A DNA stretch of 64,000 bases, taken from positions 124,001-188,000 of the forward strand of contig NZ_FOAO01000003.1 of NCBI RefSeq assembly GCF_900109665.1, written 5' to 3'. A model generated the notes under the pieces. It searched no databases. It was not told the DNA's origin and worked only from the letters and a program-made list of their open reading frames with translations. The translations under genes and the position numbers were made by a program. Origin of the DNA: Blastococcus sp. DSM 46786. GTDB taxonomy: Bacteria > Actinomycetota > Actinomycetes > Mycobacteriales > Geodermatophilaceae. Positions 8,790 through 16,657 of the stretch are shown here, piece by piece. Positions within the stretch are counted from its first letter, which is position 1; the number at the start of each line of letters is the position of its first letter.

Positions 8790-8832
8790 ATCTTCGGCGC
8801 AGACCGTGATCCGGCCGTCACCGTCGCGTCAC
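8790..8832 (-). promoter_or_regulatory. SARP-type operator/promoter of the GH13 pair (site E)
   Basis: Read on the minus strand: GTGACGC (8832-8826), GTGACGG (8821-8815) and the weaker ATCACGG (8810-8804) at 11-bp steps, then 8 nt, then GAAGAT (8795-8790) as a TANNNT-like -10 with A2 and T6. The geometry is identical to the sites before 9556, 10911, 14309 and 16788. The predicted leader to the GTG at 8689 is about 95 nt. Confidence 0.72.
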
Positions 8833-9189
8833 GGGCCTCACCTGCCCCGCGCGTGCGGTGAGGACTGCCTCATCGCCGGCGGGCGGGCGGCACGGGGCGT
8901 CCTGCCTGTTCCGGCGCCACACGGCCACACGGGGCCGCGCTGACGAGGTGGGGACCGCAAGGTGGCAGCTCATGTGCCGGTGACCGGCCGTGCATGAGAG
9001 GCGGCCGACAGGTCTGCTCCGCGTCGCCCCGCGAGAGGCGGCGCCCCCTCGCCACGCTGCGTGTACGGCTGACGCGTCGAGGTTCATCCGGTCGGGGACT
9101 GCGTCCACGCTTCGTCACCCTGGATCATGATCCCCACAGTCGGCGGCTCCATGGCGGAGGTCGACGGCGCGTGATGACCGGAGCGAGGG
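8833..9189. other. Divergent intergenic region before the second small-protein gene
   Basis: About 360 bp with no credible coding frame. It lies between the minus-strand GH13 promoter and the plus-strand gene at 9190, and contains the shared 16-bp motif at 9083-9098. No GTGACGG-type direct repeat reads toward 9190, so this gene may not belong to the SARP set. Nothing else is recognisable. Confidence 0.5.
9083..9098 (+). promoter_or_regulatory. 16-bp upstream motif shared by the two small-protein paralogs (copy 2)
   Basis: Identical TTCATCCGGTCGGGGA to 3351-3366, here 91 bp before the GTG at 9190. It has the same orientation relative to the gene in both places. Confidence 0.45.
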
Positions 9190-9402
9190 GTGGCCGTGGC
9201 CGACGACCGGAGCGCAGCACTTCTCATGCGGGTGTGGATCGAGCACGGGGCCGAGCAGTTTCGCGCCCGACTGATCGCGGTCGGCGCCGACGGACAGGAG
9301 AGCGGCCGGACCGTTGCGTTGGCCTCGTCGCCCGATGACGTGCTCGGTGCGGTGGGCCATTGGCTCGACGAGCTCCTCCGGCAGGAGCCCGCGCCCGAGT
9401 GA
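9190..9402 (+). CDS. Small uncharacterised 70-residue protein (paralog of the one at 3479)
   Basis: Same length and layout as the protein at 3479-3691: a DDRSAALLMRVWIEHG-type strand pair, EQFRAR, then TVALASSPDDVLGAVGHWLD, with a divergent acidic tail. About half of the positions are identical, and substitutions are mostly in the loop (residues 33-42), the pattern of two maintained functional copies. It starts with GTG in a GAGCGAGGGGTG context. It lies about 60 bp before the operator of the first S8 protease but is outside that promoter. Function unknown; linkage to the SARP gene and to the protease is the only clue. Confidence 0.75.
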   Translation: MAVADDRSAALLMRVWIEHGAEQFRARLIAVGADGQESGRTVALASSPDDVLGAVGHWLDELLRQEPAPE

Positions 9403-9462
9403 CACCGTGCCGGCGCCTGCCGACAGGCGCGCATGCACCCGGTGCCCATCACCGGCCCAGCG

Positions 9463-9494
9463 GTGACGCCGGTGTGACGGCTGGGGCACATGCT
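9463..9494 (+). promoter_or_regulatory. SARP-type operator/promoter of the first S8 protease (site A)
   Basis: GTGACGC at 9463 and GTGACGG at 9474 (11-bp step), 8 nt spacer, then CATGCT (9489-9494) as the -10-like hexamer. The predicted transcript starts near 9501, about 55 nt before the ATG at 9556. Confidence 0.72.
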
Positions 9495-9555
9495 GGCGAT
9501 CACCGGCGGCGCCACGATCGCCGGCCGTCGCGGTCGTCGAGTCCTGGAGGAGTCC

Positions 9556-10752
9556 ATGCGTACGTACACCATCCTGCGCGACCTCGGGGCCGGTGCGACA
9601 GGAGAACCCTTCGGCGGCGGTGCGGCCAGCATCGAGGAGACCCAGCTGGGCACCGCGGGAGTGCGGATCGACGTCGAGCGGCTGGACAAGGCCGACGTGC
9701 GCGCGCTCGGCCGCGACCCGGAGGTGCGGGCGCTCGCCCCGGTCATGCCCACCCGCCTGGTGCGCCCGGTCGACCAGGACGGCGTCGACGGGCGGGTGGC
9801 GGACGACTCGGCGTCCAGGACCTGGGGAGTGTCGGCTGTCGGTGCCGACCGGTCGTCCCGGACCGGAACGGGGGTCACCGTAGCGGTCCTGGACACCGGC
9901 ATCGATTCCACGCACCCGGCGTTCTCCGGTGTCCAGCTGGTGCAGCAGGACTTCTCGGGCAGCGGCGACGGGGACAGGCAGGGGCACGGCACCCACTGCG
10001 CCGGAACGATCTTCGGCCGGGACGTCGACGGCCTGCGGATCGGTGTCGCCCCGGGCGTGGAGACCGCGCTGATCGGCAAGGTCCTGGGGGACGACGGGTC
10101 CGGCGACTCGAACATGATCTTCAGCGGCATCCAGTGGGCGTTGCAGAACGGGGCCCACGTCATCTCGATGTCGCTGGGCTTCGACTTCCCCGGGCTCGTG
10201 GACCAGCTGGTGCAACAGCAGTGGCCCGCCGACCTCGCTACCTCGCTCGCCCTCGAGGCGTACCGCGCGAACCTGCGCATGTTCGACGCCCTGATGGGCG
10301 TAGCCAAGAGCCGCGAGGCCTTCGTCCCCGGCACCGTCGTGGTCGCCGCTGCGGGGAACGAGAGCAAGCGGGATGTGGATCCCGACTACGAGATCGCGGT
10401 GTCCATCCCGGCTGCCGCTGAGGGCGTCGTGTCGGTGGGCGCGCTGGGGGAGACACCCGCCGGGCTGCAGGTCGCGCGGTTCTCCAACACCTTCCCGCAG
10501 GTCAGCGGGCCCGGGGTGGGCGTGCGCTCGGCGCAGGCGGGGGGCGGCCTGGTCGACCTCAACGGGACCAGCATGGCCACGCCGCACGTCGCGGGTGTCG
10601 CGGCCCTGTGGTGGGAGGAGATCGCCGCCTCTCCGGTCCCGCTGTCGGTCCGCCCGGTCCTCGCCGAGCTGCTCGCCTCCGCGTCCACCCACGGGTTCGC
10701 CCCGGATGTCGACGTGGCCGACCGGGGCCTGGGCCTCGTGCAGGCCCCGTGA
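9556..10752 (+). CDS. Subtilisin-like serine protease (peptidase family S8), cytoplasmic type
   Basis: A 398-residue protein with an intact S8 catalytic triad: AVLDTGID (Asp113), GHGTHCAG (His144) and NGTSMATPHVAG (Ser339). The oxyanion region VVAAAGNES is also present. The first 90 residues look like a short inhibitor-like pro-domain. No signal peptide or transmembrane helix precedes it, unlike secreted subtilases, so it probably acts inside the cell or is delivered. ATG at 9556 is chosen because CTGGAGGAGTCC precedes it and the longer reading from 9490 would begin upstream of the predicted transcript start. It carries its own SARP-type promoter and lies upstream of a second S8 gene, suggesting a role with the injection-system regulon. 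Confidence 0.9.
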   Translation: MRTYTILRDLGAGATGEPFGGGAASIEETQLGTAGVRIDVERLDKADVRALGRDPEVRALAPVMPTRLVRPVDQDGVDGRVADDSASRTWGVSAVGADRSSRTGTGVTVAVLDTGIDSTHPAFSGVQLVQQDFSGSGDGDRQGHGTHCAGTIFGRDVDGLRIGVAPGVETALIGKVLGDDGSGDSNMIFSGIQWALQNGAHVISMSLGFDFPGLVDQLVQQQWPADLATSLALEAYRANLRMFDALMGVAKSREAFVPGTVVVAAAGNESKRDVDPDYEIAVSIPAAAEGVVSVGALGETPAGLQVARFSNTFPQVSGPGVGVRSAQAGGGLVDLNGTSMATPHVAGVAALWWEEIAASPVPLSVRPVLAELLASASTHGFAPDVDVADRGLGLVQAP

Positions 10753-10788
10753 GCCGGGACGGGCGGAGGTGCCGGCGAGCACAGGCGC

Positions 10789-10820
10789 GTGACGCTGCGG
10801 TGACGGCAGATCCCTAGCGT
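10789..10820 (+). promoter_or_regulatory. SARP-type operator/promoter of the second S8 protease and hydrolase (site B)
   Basis: GTGACGC at 10789 and GTGACGG at 10800 (11-bp step), 8 nt spacer, then TAGCGT (10815-10820), a good TANNNT -10. The predicted leader is about 85 nt to the ATG at 10911. Confidence 0.78.
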
Positions 10821-10910
10821 CCGTCGGGCCCGGGTCCCCGTTCTGCGGAACGCGGCCGCACGCGGCCACGGCGTCCGGTTCCCGGCCCCAGCTGGAAAGG
10901 AGGCGCGGCG

Positions 10911-12764
10911 ATGGCCCTGACCTCGATCGACCGGCTGGGTGACTACGTCCTCATCGCCCTGCTCCGCAGCGATCAGGGGGCAGGCCGACCGAAGGAGGTG
11001 ATCAGCCGGATACGTGAGACCTTCGGGGAGCTGCTCCAGCCCGAGGACCGGGAACCGGTGCGGTCGGAGGAGGGTGAGTCGACGACCAGCGAGATGGAGG
11101 AGTGGGAGCGGCGCACCTACGTCGCGCTGCGCCGGCTGATCTCAGCTCAGTGGGTACGGGCCGACCGGCGGCGGTGGCAGCTGACCGAGACGGGGCGGTC
11201 GGTGGGACAGGAGGCGGAGGACCGGCTGGAGGCGCCGGAGGACCGCCCACCGGTCACCCGGCAGCCCGCGGACCGTGCGCTGGTCCGGCCGAGCGTGCTG
11301 GCGAACCCGCTGCTCGATCCCGACGAGCGCGCCCGCATCGGGCTGCCGGTGGACGACGACACGGCCATCCCCGTCCTGGTCGAGCTCAACGTCCGGTACC
11401 GCGGCGGCGTGGACGAGGCGTTGCACCAGCTCGAGACGATCGCCCGGGAGGAGGCCCAGATGTCTGCCGACCGCGTGCGCGCGGGCCGGCTCACCGAGGA
11501 CACCGTGGCCCTGCGGATGTCCATGCGCACCATGCAACGGCTGGTGGAGCGGGACGCCGCCGGCACGACCGCCATCCGCGACCGGGCCATCCACCGGGTG
11601 TGGCCGGACTTCCCCGTGCAGCCGCTCGTCGACTCCTCGTCGCGCGCGGTGAAGGCGGACGCCGCCCGGCGGGCCTTCAGCGCCTACGGCGACGGGATCG
11701 TCTGGGCCGTCGTCGACTCGGGCATCGACCGGGAGCACCCCCACTTCACCCACGGCCTGACGGTCGACCACGACGATGTCCGGGACCTGCACCGCGACTT
11801 CACCAAGTCGCTGCATCCCGGGTCCGACACGGCCGCCTCCGCGCTGGTCGACGAACGCGGACACGGCACGCACGTGGCCGGCATCATCGCCGGGCAGGCG
11901 CCCCCCGGGGACAGCGCGATCCGGGTCGAGGTGCTCCGCGACCGTTTCGCCGACGCGGAGGAGCACCTGCCGGGCCCCACCAACCAGCGCGGCTTCTCCC
12001 GTGAGCTCCTCGCCGGCATCGCACCGCGCGCACGCTTGGTGAGCCTCAAGGCGTTGCCGCAGGAGGAGGACGGGCAGACCAGCCGGGTGATCGCCGCGCT
12101 GCGCTACGTCCGGGAGCTCAACGCGGCCAGCGACCGTCTCATGCGCATCCACGGCGTGAACCTCAGCGTCGGCTACGAGTTCGACCCCAAGTGGTTCGCC
12201 TGCGGGCAGAGCCCGCTGTGCCGGGAGGTGGACCGGCTGGTGCGGACGGGCGTGGTCGTCGTCGTCGCTGCAGGCAACACCGGGTACGGCCGGTTGAGCG
12301 CCTTCGTGCGGCAGACGAGCACCGGCGTCGGCATGACGATCAACGATCCGGGCAACGCCGAACGTGCGATCACGGTCGGCGCCACACACCGCGACCGCCC
12401 GCACACCTATGGCGTGTCCTACTTCTCCTCCAAGGGGCCCACCGGCGACGGCCGGGCGAAGCCCGACCTGGTGGCGCCGGGGGAGCGGATCGCGTCGTGC
12501 GCGGCGGGCGCGAAGGCCGCGGCCAAGGTCGCCGGGGGACGGGCGCCGCACGTCGCGCTGTACATCGAGGACAGCGGTACGAGCATGGCCGCGCCCCACG
12601 TGTCAGGAGCCGTGGCGGCGTTCCTCTCCGTGCGCCCGGAATTCATCGGCCAGCCAGAGCGGGTCAAGGAGATCTTCTGCCGGTCGGCGACGTCGCTCGG
12701 GCGCGAGCACTACTTCCAGGGCGCCGGCCTGCTCGATCTCATGAGGGCCCTGCAGTCGGTGTGA
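10911..12764 (+). CDS. S8 serine protease with an N-terminal winged-helix-like domain
   Basis: A 617-residue protein. Residues about 1-105 look like a small winged helix (TYVALRRLISAQWVRADRRR followed by WQLTETGR), as found fused to restriction or conflict effectors. Residues 120-250 are a linker/propeptide-like region. The protease domain follows with AVVDSGID (Asp269), GHGTHVAG (His318), VVVAAGNTG and SGTSMAAPHVSG (Ser558). There is no signal peptide. A DNA- or partner-binding domain on an intracellular subtilase suggests activation by a cue rather than constitutive secretion (inference). The hydrolase at 12789 follows after 24 nt, so both share the promoter at 10789-10820. ATG at 10911 has AAAGGAGGCG upstream, a near-perfect ribosome site. 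Confidence 0.9.
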   Translation: MALTSIDRLGDYVLIALLRSDQGAGRPKEVISRIRETFGELLQPEDREPVRSEEGESTTSEMEEWERRTYVALRRLISAQWVRADRRRWQLTETGRSVGQEAEDRLEAPEDRPPVTRQPADRALVRPSVLANPLLDPDERARIGLPVDDDTAIPVLVELNVRYRGGVDEALHQLETIAREEAQMSADRVRAGRLTEDTVALRMSMRTMQRLVERDAAGTTAIRDRAIHRVWPDFPVQPLVDSSSRAVKADAARRAFSAYGDGIVWAVVDSGIDREHPHFTHGLTVDHDDVRDLHRDFTKSLHPGSDTAASALVDERGHGTHVAGIIAGQAPPGDSAIRVEVLRDRFADAEEHLPGPTNQRGFSRELLAGIAPRARLVSLKALPQEEDGQTSRVIAALRYVRELNAASDRLMRIHGVNLSVGYEFDPKWFACGQSPLCREVDRLVRTGVVVVVAAGNTGYGRLSAFVRQTSTGVGMTINDPGNAERAITVGATHRDRPHTYGVSYFSSKGPTGDGRAKPDLVAPGERIASCAAGAKAAAKVAGGRAPHVALYIEDSGTSMAAPHVSGAVAAFLSVRPEFIGQPERVKEIFCRSATSLGREHYFQGAGLLDLMRALQSV

Positions 12765-12788
12765 CACCCAGCGAGGAGGAGATGGACC

Positions 12789-14150
12789 GTGGAGCGCATC
12801 GCCGCACTTCCGTTCCGGGAGGTCTCGTTCGCCGCGGACGGCGGGCTCGAGGGCGACGCCGCGGAGGACGTGCGCGCCGATCTGCGCGCCGAGGGCGTCA
12901 CCGACGTCCTGGTCCTCAGCCACGGGTGGAACAACGACTCGGCCATGGCCCGGCGCCTCTACGAGCGCTTCTTCGGTCTGCTCCCGCCACTGCTCGACGG
13001 ACGCGTCCCTCCGGATCGGAGGATCGGTCTGCTCGGGGTCTTCTGGCCGTCGAGACGGTGGGCGGACGAGCCCGCCCCGGATGCCGACCCGGCGCTGCTG
13101 CCGGACCTGGCCGTGGGCAGCGCCACGGCGAGCATCGGAGAGGGGATGGCCGGCTTCCCGCCGCCGCCGCCGCCCGACGAGGAGACCGCCGCAGCGGTCC
13201 AGGACGCGTTCCCCGGTCAGCCCGGCGCCGTGGGGGAGCTGCTGGAGCTGCTGCGAACCAGGCCGCCTGACGAGGCTGATCTCCAGCGCGCCCACGAGCT
13301 TCTCGCGACCCTGCTGCAGAACGCCGAGAGCAAGCAGACGGACGACGACGGGGACGGCGCGGGCCCGGTTCCCCGGGCCGCCGCCCCCGGGCGGGACGCC
13401 CGGGACGTCGCCGGGAGCTACGTCCAGGCCATGGAGGACCTCGGCGTCCTCAGCACCGGGCCGGGCGGCGGTGTCGCCGGCCTGACCGCCGACGTCGGAC
13501 GGCTGTGGCACGGCGTGCAGGAGCTGGCCCGCCAGGCGACCTACTGGCAGATGAAGAAGCGCGCCGGCGTGGTCGGCCAGCGGGGCCTGGGCCCGGTGGT
13601 GCGGGATCTCCTGACCGGAGGTCTCGACGTGACGCTGATCGGACACAGCTTCGGCGCCCGGCTGGTCTCCTTCGCCCTGCGGGATCTCGAGGAGGGCGCA
13701 CCGCGGGTGCGCGGCGTCGTCCTGCTGCAGGGCGCCTTCTCCCAGTTCTCCTTCGCCGGCCGGCTGCCCTTCGAGCTCGCCCGGTCCGGGGCGCTGCACG
13801 GCGCCACGTCCCGGGTCACCGGCCCGGTGGTCGCGTGCCACTCGCGCTTCGACGAGGCACTCGGGACCTTCTACCCGCTCGCCTCCCTGGCCCGGGGCCA
13901 GGACGCATCCGCGATCGGAGCGCTGCAAGCGCGGTGGGGCGCGGTCGGATTCGGTGGGCATGAGCCCGAGGGGACCCGGGTGCCGATGCAGGCGGTGGGA
14001 ACGCAGTACTCCTTCGGCGCGGGCGAGTTGGTGAGCATCGACGTCGCGGAGGTCGTCCGGCGCGGGCGGCCACCGTCCGGCGCCCACTCGGACATCGTCC
14101 ACCCGGAGCTGGCCTGGATCGTGCTCTGCGCGGCCGGCCTGGCGTCTTGA
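12789..14150 (+). CDS. Alpha/beta-hydrolase (lipase/esterase-like) with a proline-rich insert
   Basis: A 453-residue protein. The N-terminus VLVLSHGWNNDSA matches the HGWNN oxyanion loop of lipase-like hydrolases, and LIGHSFGARLVSFAL contains the nucleophile Ser287. GAHSDIVHPELAW near the C-terminus supplies the probable catalytic His. A low-complexity insert lies at about 118-210 (FPPPPPPDEE and an acidic DDDGDG stretch). There is no signal peptide. Similar HGWNN proteins are often encoded near conflict or injection systems, but I cannot assign a substrate. The GTG start follows GGAGGAG by 6 nt. It is co-transcribed with the upstream wHTH-S8 protease. Confidence 0.82.
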   Translation: MERIAALPFREVSFAADGGLEGDAAEDVRADLRAEGVTDVLVLSHGWNNDSAMARRLYERFFGLLPPLLDGRVPPDRRIGLLGVFWPSRRWADEPAPDADPALLPDLAVGSATASIGEGMAGFPPPPPPDEETAAAVQDAFPGQPGAVGELLELLRTRPPDEADLQRAHELLATLLQNAESKQTDDDGDGAGPVPRAAAPGRDARDVAGSYVQAMEDLGVLSTGPGGGVAGLTADVGRLWHGVQELARQATYWQMKKRAGVVGQRGLGPVVRDLLTGGLDVTLIGHSFGARLVSFALRDLEEGAPRVRGVVLLQGAFSQFSFAGRLPFELARSGALHGATSRVTGPVVACHSRFDEALGTFYPLASLARGQDASAIGALQARWGAVGFGGHEPEGTRVPMQAVGTQYSFGAGELVSIDVAEVVRRGRPPSGAHSDIVHPELAWIVLCAAGLAS

Positions 14151-14164
14151 CCGGCGGCGCTTCG

Positions 14165-14207
14165 GTGACGCGGAGGTGACGGCCTGGTGGCGGCTGCGTC
14201 GTAGCGT
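14165..14207 (+). promoter_or_regulatory. SARP-type operator/promoter of the trypsin-nuclease gene (site C)
   Basis: Three heptamers at exact 11-bp steps: GTGACGC (14165), GTGACGG (14176) and GTGGCGG (14187). They are followed by 8 nt and TAGCGT (14202-14207). The third repeat keeps the 8-nt rule that the two-repeat sites also obey. The leader to the ATG at 14309 is about 95 nt. Confidence 0.78.
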
Positions 14208-14308
14208 CCGCAGCACGGCAGGGGTCGGGCCGAGGTCACGGAACGGGCGGCGGCCGCTCGCCGTCCGCCCACGGCGTCCGCCGACCCGAGCGATGCAGGG
14301 AGGGCCCC

Positions 14309-16195
14309 ATGCCCAGCGATGCAGACAGCGCGCGACCCGACGGGACGACCGACCGTACGCGGATGAGCGCCGCCGCGTACGAGGACCTGATGGCCCGGCT
14401 GCGGCGGTTCATCCGGACGAACGGTGAGGCCTACCTGGCCGATCCGAACATCTCCTCGATCGGCATCGGCTACAAGACCATCGAGGGCAGCCGGACCTCG
14501 GACATCTCGGTGCAGTTCACCGTGGCGAAGAAGGTCGCCGGCTCGGACCAGCTCGAGTCGATGGGGACCGTGGCCGTGCCACCGGTCATCGTCGTCGACG
14601 GGGTCGCCGTGCCGACCGACGTCCTCGAGCGGACCTACGCGCCGTCGTTCCGGCTGGTCGCCGAGCCCCGGACCGTTGGGCGCAAGGTCCGCCTCGACCC
14701 CGTGGCGCCTGGTGCGAGCGTGGGTCATCCGAGCATCACCGCCGGCACCGTCGGTGGCGTCGTGTACGGCCGGCGGGACGGCACGCAGTACCTGCTCAGC
14801 AACTGGCACGTTCTCCACGGCCCGGACGGCGCCATCGGCGATGACGTGGTGCAACCGGGGCCGCACGACGACAACCGGACCAGCGACAACCGGCTGGGTC
14901 GGCTGGTCCGATCCCACCTGGGCATCGCGGGGGACTGCGCGATCGCCACGGTGGAAGGTCGGCGCGTCGACGCCACCCCCCTGGGACTGAGCGTGGTGCC
15001 CGACGAACTGGGCGACCCGGAACTGGGGGACGCGGTGGTCAAGTCCGGCCGCACCACGGGGGTCACCCGCGGGATCGTCCGACGGGTCGACACGATCGTG
15101 CAGCTGGACTACGGCGGCACCGTGGGACTCCGCAACATCGGGTGCTTCGAGATCGGTGCGGATCCGGAGCACCCGGCGGACTCCGACGAGATCAGCCGGG
15201 GCGGCGACTCCGGGGCGCTGTGGTTGTTCACGGAGGCGGGGCAACCGTCCGGGGTGGTGGCCGGCCTGCACTTCGGTGGCGAGTCCGGCACCGACCCGGA
15301 CGAGCACGCACTGGCCTGCCTCCCGTCGTCGGTCTTCGAGAAGCTCGAGATCGCGCTGCGTCCGCCGTCGCCGGAGGACGTCGAGGTCGCCCTCGGGTAC
15401 GACCCGGACTTCCTCGGCACCCGGATCACCGCGCCGGTGCCCGGCGCGACCGTCCTCGCCGACGTGGCGGCCACCGTCGACGGCGACACCGTGGTCGAGC
15501 ACATGCACTTCTCGCTGCAGATGAGCGCGTCCCGGCAGTTCGCGCTCTGGGTCGGGTGGAACATCGACGGCGGCGCCCTGAAGTCGCTCAGCCGCAAGGG
15601 CATCAAGTTCGTCAAGGACCCGGAGATCGCCGAGCACCTCCAGGTCGGCGACGAGCTGTACTCGCACAACGACCTCGACCGGGGCCACATCGCCCGCCGG
15701 GCCGACCTGGTGTGGGGCAGTCTTCCCGTCGCCCGGCGGGCCAACCGCGATTCGTTCTACTTCACCAACATCACGCCGCAGATCGACGACTTCAACCAGA
15801 GCGCACGCAACGGCGTGTGGGGCCGGCTGGAGGATGCCGTCTTCGCGGACGTGGACGTCGAGGACCTGAAGGTGAGCGTGTTCGGCGGCCCCGTCCTCGG
15901 CGCCGACGACCGCGCCTACCGCGGTGTGCAGCTCCCGCGGGAGTACTGGAAGGTCCTGGCATTCCGCGAGGCGGGTGCCCTCAAGGCCCGGGGCTTCCTG
16001 CTGACCCAGGACCTCGACCGGCTGGAAGCCCTGGACCTCGATGAGTTCCGCGTGTTCCAGGTGTGGCTGTCCGACATCGAGTCCCGCACCGGGCTGCGCT
16101 TTGCCGACGTCCTGCGGGCGGCCGACACCTCGGCGCTCCCCGAGTCGGCCGGACAGCGGAAGCCGCTGGGTGGCGTCGACGACATCCGGTGGTGA
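14309..16195 (+). CDS. Trypsin-like serine protease fused to a NUC1-type DNA/RNA endonuclease
   Basis: A 628-residue two-enzyme fusion. Residues 40-125 form an N-terminal domain of unknown type (SSIGIGYKTIEG). Residues 130-345 are a chymotrypsin/trypsin-like fold: LLSNWHVLHG (His167), GDCAIA (Asp209) and RGGDSGAL (Ser301), so the triad is complete. Residues 365-600 are a beta-beta-alpha-metal nuclease of the NUC1 (DNA/RNA non-specific endonuclease) family: the DRGH motif at 457-460 with His460, and FYFTNITPQ with metal-ligand Asn487. No signal peptide is seen, whereas most NUC1 nucleases are exported. A protease joined to a nuclease fits an abortive or delivered effector. It has its own SARP-type promoter and directly precedes the CIS operon. 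ATG at 14309 follows GGGAGGG. Confidence 0.9.
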   Translation: MPSDADSARPDGTTDRTRMSAAAYEDLMARLRRFIRTNGEAYLADPNISSIGIGYKTIEGSRTSDISVQFTVAKKVAGSDQLESMGTVAVPPVIVVDGVAVPTDVLERTYAPSFRLVAEPRTVGRKVRLDPVAPGASVGHPSITAGTVGGVVYGRRDGTQYLLSNWHVLHGPDGAIGDDVVQPGPHDDNRTSDNRLGRLVRSHLGIAGDCAIATVEGRRVDATPLGLSVVPDELGDPELGDAVVKSGRTTGVTRGIVRRVDTIVQLDYGGTVGLRNIGCFEIGADPEHPADSDEISRGGDSGALWLFTEAGQPSGVVAGLHFGGESGTDPDEHALACLPSSVFEKLEIALRPPSPEDVEVALGYDPDFLGTRITAPVPGATVLADVAATVDGDTVVEHMHFSLQMSASRQFALWVGWNIDGGALKSLSRKGIKFVKDPEIAEHLQVGDELYSHNDLDRGHIARRADLVWGSLPVARRANRDSFYFTNITPQIDDFNQSARNGVWGRLEDAVFADVDVEDLKVSVFGGPVLGADDRAYRGVQLPREYWKVLAFREAGALKARGFLLTQDLDRLEALDLDEFRVFQVWLSDIESRTGLRFADVLRAADTSALPESAGQRKPLGGVDDIRW

Positions 16196-16238
16196 TCGGC
16201 GGGCCGGTTCCGGGGATGCCGGAAGGCGCCGCCCGGCC

Positions 16239-16443
16239 GGCGTCCCTGAGGATCATGCCCAGGACAGCCTGAGATCGGTGCTCTGGCGGTTCAGCAGGTG
16301 GTCCCGGCTGGTGGACGCCTCCGGCGGCGCCGTGGGACCGGCGGCCGGGGTGCGGGTCGACGTCCGCGATCACCGACTGGGCGCGCCGGCTCACGATGCA
16401 CGCCCCGGAGGCCCCCACCGCCGTGCGCACGCCCACGGGCTGA
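16239..16443 (+). pseudogene. Frameshifted remnant of a second SARP activator
   Basis: The first frame reads VPEDHAQDSLRSVLWRF and then GVRVDV. This aligns with VPEEHAHGSLRSALWRL and GVRVDV of the intact SARP at 3782-4552, in the same order and nearly the same spacing. Near 16365 the match moves to another frame, which reads ITDWARRL against the ELADWARRV region, and stops at 16441. The N-terminal half of the winged helix and the whole BTAD are missing. It is a decayed duplicate or relative lying directly upstream of the CIS promoter, where a regulator would be expected. Confidence 0.75.
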
Positions 16444-16657
16444 CCCGATCGCGGGAGACCACCGCGACGGCGCCGGCCCTGCCGCACAGCCGCCCGGTGC
16501 TGCCCGCGCCACGTTGCTCACCGTGGGGTGACGCGCGACTCAACCAGGTCCGGGCCGTCCTGCAGGCACGCCGAGGTCCGAGGACCTCGGCCCGGCGGTC
16601 CGGCGATCCGCTCGGCCTCCACGCGAGCCGGCTCACCGCCGGGACCCCACGGCCCGG

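Noticed and set aside
8690-8821. Longer GH13 start at GTG 8821
   Set aside because: It overlaps the SARP-type operator and lies upstream of the predicted transcription start, and the extra residues are unlike the family.
9490-9555. Longer S8 protease start at ATG 9490
   Set aside because: It lies upstream of the predicted transcription start and has no ribosome site, while ATG 9556 follows GGAGGAG.
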